DNA of 64,000 nt, taken from positions 62,001-126,000 of the forward strand of contig CAYMLG010000005.1 in NCBI GenBank assembly GCA_964391195.1, written 5' to 3'. Source of the DNA: JAAYXE01 sp964391195. GTDB taxonomy: Bacteria > Chloroflexota > Anaerolineae > Anaerolineales > UBA4823. The notes beneath the pieces were generated by a model. The model made no database searches. It was not told the DNA's origin and saw only the letters and a list, made by a program, of their open reading frames with translations. Position numbers and translations under genes: made by a program. Below, piece by piece: positions 61,827 to 64,000 of the stretch; the stretch's first letter is position 1; each line of letters begins with the position of its first letter.

Positions 61827-62444
61827 ATGCCGATTATTCTGTTAGTTCGTCATGGCGAAAATGATTATGTGAAGAAGGGACGCCTGGCCGGAAGATTGCC
61901 GGGCGTGCACTTAAACAAGAAGGGCATCAGCCAGGCGCAAGCAGTTGCCGATAAGCTGAAGGATGCGCCGGTCAAGGCTGTTTACAGCAGTCCGCTAGAG
62001 CGGACGATGGAGACCGCCGAGCCAATTGCCAAAGCCCTGGGATTGGAGGTGATCCCGCGTGAAGGGTTGATCGAAGTGGATTTTGGCGAGTGGCAGGACC
62101 AGAAAGTAAAAGGCCTCAGCCGCCGCAAGATATGGCGAGTTGTCCAATACACTCCATCGCAGATGCGGTTCCCAGGAGGGGAATCTTTTGCCGAAGCCCA
62201 GTACCGGATTTGTCGTGAGTTGGATACCCTGGCGGGACAGCATGAGGCGAAAGACATGATCGTCTGTGTCTCCCATTCCGATATCATCAAACTCGCCGTC
62301 GCCTACTATATCGGATTGCCGCTCGATCTCTTCCAACGCCTGAATGTTTCGCCGGCATCCATCACCCCGCTGGTAGTGGGTGAGGGTGGGCCGCGGTTAT
62401 TGGCGTTAAATGTTGATCTGTCTTTCACTTTGCCAAAACCTTGA
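61827..62444 (+). CDS. MSMEG_4193-family probable phosphomutase (histidine phosphatase superfamily)
   Basis: 205 aa. RHG active-site motif at 8-10 (LVRHGENDY), Arg in SSPLERTMETAEPIA, catalytic acid in EVDFGEWQ and second His in VSHSDIIK. Belongs to the subgroup that accompanies DUF3090 and SCO1664 proteins and is thought to be a phosphomutase or phosphatase of an unknown substrate. GAAGGGG upstream. First of the trio. Confidence 0.88.
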   Translation: MPIILLVRHGENDYVKKGRLAGRLPGVHLNKKGISQAQAVADKLKDAPVKAVYSSPLERTMETAEPIAKALGLEVIPREGLIEVDFGEWQDQKVKGLSRRKIWRVVQYTPSQMRFPGGESFAEAQYRICRELDTLAGQHEAKDMIVCVSHSDIIKLAVAYYIGLPLDLFQRLNVSPASITPLVVGEGGPRLLALNVDLSFTLPKP

Positions 62445-62468
62445 TTCTGGTATACTTGCTTGTATACA
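62441..62468 (+). promoter_or_regulatory. Candidate promoter before the DUF3090 gene
   Basis: TTGATT at 62441 and TATACA at 62463 with 16-bp spacing, at the end of the phosphomutase gene. The 139-bp gap suggests a separate transcript start. Confidence 0.4.
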
Positions 62469-62583
62469 GCTTAAGCTGGCGGGCAGATGCACTGAAGTTT
62501 CAACCCTTGCCCATTCATTGCCCAGCATCTCACCTTTGTAAGATTAAGGCGGGATCATCCGTCCTAGATAAACCGGAGTAGCT

Positions 62584-63111
62584 ATGCCAGCAACAGAAAT
62601 TGATCTGCAGCCGGTAACACACATCACGACTGATGCAATCGGACAGCCGGGGAAGCGCGTTTTTTATATTCAAGGCTGGCAAGGGGAACGTACGATCACA
62701 CTCATCGTTGAAAAGATACAAATTCAATCCCTGGCTGTAGGGGTCGAACAATTCCTCTCTGAAATCGACCAAAAATTTCCTAGCTTGCCTGAGGCTACAG
62801 CCGATTTCGTTGAAGAGAGGATGCATATCAACCCACCAGTTGACCCTCTGTTTCGAGTGGGAGAACTGGGCTTGGGCTATGATGCCGATACAGATCGGGT
62901 AGTACTTGTCGCGAGGGAGCTGCTGCCAGAAGGGGTCGACGCGGAGGAAGCAAGCGTCGTGCGTTTCTGGTGCACTCGCTCTCAAATCCGGGCCATGTGT
63001 CATTGGGGGATGGAGGTCGCTGCGCGGGGACGATCAGTCTGTCCGCAATGCGGTCAGCCCATGGATCCGGAAGGCCACTTCTGCCCAAAACGAAACGGTC
63101 ACATGCATTAA
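62584..63111 (+). CDS. DUF3090 family protein
   Basis: 175 aa. Typical opening (DAIGQPGKRVFYIQGW) and core with LEKIQIQSLAVGVEQFL-like helix (KIQIQSLAVGVEQFLSEI), then GELGLGYDADTDRVVLVARE and RFWCTRSQIRAMCHWGMEV. The C-terminal zinc ribbon has CPQCGQPMDPEGHFCPKRNGH in shortened form: cysteines at CPQC and HFC with histidines nearby. Function unknown. GGAG upstream. Second member of the trio. Confidence 0.9.
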   Translation: MPATEIDLQPVTHITTDAIGQPGKRVFYIQGWQGERTITLIVEKIQIQSLAVGVEQFLSEIDQKFPSLPEATADFVEERMHINPPVDPLFRVGELGLGYDADTDRVVLVARELLPEGVDAEEASVVRFWCTRSQIRAMCHWGMEVAARGRSVCPQCGQPMDPEGHFCPKRNGHMH

Positions 63112-63166
63112 TCGGTGATCGCCTTCACCGGCCCTATTTTGCACGGCTGGTGGAAAAACATATCCA

Positions 63167-63958
63167 GTGGGGATTGGCGAATTGAACGCTCGCCAGCCCT
63201 ATTGTCTGTCTATTGATATTATGGATTTTTCAGCGGAAGAAATCCTCACGATGATGAACCAGGGGAAAGTCACTGTTCAGGGTGAGTTTCTTTGGGGTTC
63301 AAACTACACCTTCCTGGCTCAGGTAGAGTATGAGGGGGTTTCGTTCTCCGCCGTATATAAGCCGACTCGTGGCGAACGCCCACTGTGGGATTTCCCGGTT
63401 TCAACCCTGGCGAAACGCGAAGTCGCCGCTTATCTGGTCAGTGAGGCCTTGGGTTGGGAGCTGGTCCCTCCGACCATCTATCGAACCAAGGGGCCGATCG
63501 GTCCCGGGTCTTTGCAGTTGTTTATCGAGCATGACCCCGAGTATCATTACTTTAATTTCAATGATGAAGATCAACAGCGCTTACGCCCGACAGCCCTGTT
63601 CGATTTGCTGATCAACAACGCTGACCGGAAGGGAAGCCATATCCTCATTGATAAGAATAATCATATCTGGCTGATCGACCATGGCGTATGCTTTCATACT
63701 GAAGATAAGCTGAGGACTGTCGTGTGGGATTTTTCCGGCGAGCCTTTACCTTCGGACCTGTGTGCGGATCTAACCATGCTGCACCAGAGACTAAGCCAGA
63801 AATCCGCCGGGAAGGATGACTTGCGCGCCAGTTTGTCCGCCTATCTCAGCGATGAGGAAATCAATGCGCTTGCCAAACGAGCCCAAAATCTGGTCAAGAG
63901 CAATCGTTTTCCTCCCCCAAACCCTTATCGTCGTCCCTATCCCTGGCCGCAGATCTAG
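63167..63958 (+). CDS. SCO1664-family protein (PI3/4-kinase-like)
   Basis: 263 aa from GTG 63167; TTG 63182 (with GGGGA upstream) or ATG 63221 are equally possible starts. Kinase-like features: SAVYKPTRGERPLWDF with the nucleotide-binding Lys, KREVAAYLVSEALGWELVP, catalytic-loop-like LINNADRKGSHIL and metal-binding-like WLIDHGVCFH. The family is distantly related to phosphatidylinositol kinases and is also like HipA. Third member of the trio; ends 42 bases before the window end. Confidence 0.88.
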   Translation: MGIGELNARQPYCLSIDIMDFSAEEILTMMNQGKVTVQGEFLWGSNYTFLAQVEYEGVSFSAVYKPTRGERPLWDFPVSTLAKREVAAYLVSEALGWELVPPTIYRTKGPIGPGSLQLFIEHDPEYHYFNFNDEDQQRLRPTALFDLLINNADRKGSHILIDKNNHIWLIDHGVCFHTEDKLRTVVWDFSGEPLPSDLCADLTMLHQRLSQKSAGKDDLRASLSAYLSDEEINALAKRAQNLVKSNRFPPPNPYRRPYPWPQI

Positions 63959-64000
63959 CCGGTCTTATCCGTCCGTTCACGCCTCTGTTTTGTTACCCGC

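Overview
The window looks like a chromosomal segment of an aerobic or facultatively aerobic Chloroflexota bacterium, probably close to Anaerolineae. This rests on the combination of a complete NADH dehydrogenase operon, an alternative complex III, a caa3-type oxidase with a fused cytochrome c, a SPW-repeat membrane protein, and the phosphomutase/DUF3090/SCO1664 trio, which is otherwise mainly actinobacterial. The sequence is moderately GC-rich. Most genes start from clear GGAGG-type ribosome binding sites. There is one 100-N scaffold gap (9648-9747). I see no rRNA, intact tRNA, CRISPR array, insertion sequence or phage.

Layout. 1-9.4 kb: the end of an ABC-2 permease, aspartate ammonia-lyase, a large hybrid histidine kinase, an ADP-forming acyl-CoA synthetase fused to an acetyltransferase, and an NTF2-like protein. 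9.5-12.3 kb: a rearranged stretch with a DUF2293 gene broken by the gap, an ORF whose C-terminus looks like an acetyltransferase tail, a methyltransferase, a decayed copy of the 5' end of rarA and a separate acetyltransferase N-terminal remnant. 12.3-19.2 kb: an orphan OmpR-type regulator, a SPW protein, and pentose phosphate genes (transketolase, transaldolase, glucose-6-phosphate dehydrogenase). Between the last two lies what appears to be a collapsed 6-phosphogluconate dehydrogenase gene that keeps only its two ends. 19.4-35.0 kb: a HEAT-repeat gene followed by nuoA-B-(small ORF)-CD-E-F-G-H-I-J-K-L-M-N. 35.1-36.6 kb: a copper nitrite reductase-like protein fused to a membrane domain. 37-40.4 kb: a sugar ABC transporter. 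40.5-41.8 kb: a small protein and a tandem universal stress protein. 41.8-48.0 kb (minus strand): alternative complex III as ActA, split ActB, ActC and fused ActD-E. 48.4-50.6 kb: a membrane alpha/beta hydrolase and a rhomboid. 50.6-55.7 kb: a blue-copper lipoprotein, CoxB-A-C-D and CtaG. 55.7-59.6 kb (minus): an orphan sensor kinase and a secreted TAP-like hydrolase. 60.3-64 kb: rarA and the uncharacterised trio.

Together the central genes can form a full aerobic chain: complex I passes electrons to quinone, alternative complex III takes them to the periplasmic side, a cupredoxin or fused cytochrome c carries them, and the caa3 oxidase reduces oxygen. Nitrite is a possible side acceptor. Four 11-bp-phased CTTA-type repeats lie upstream of the act operon and a shorter pair upstream of nuo, which would suit an OmpR-type regulator such as the orphan one here; that link is inference. 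The best candidate for an undescribed system is the trio at 61.8-64 kb. The most informative sequence-level discoveries are the gnd and rarA remnants and the acetyltransferase fragments.
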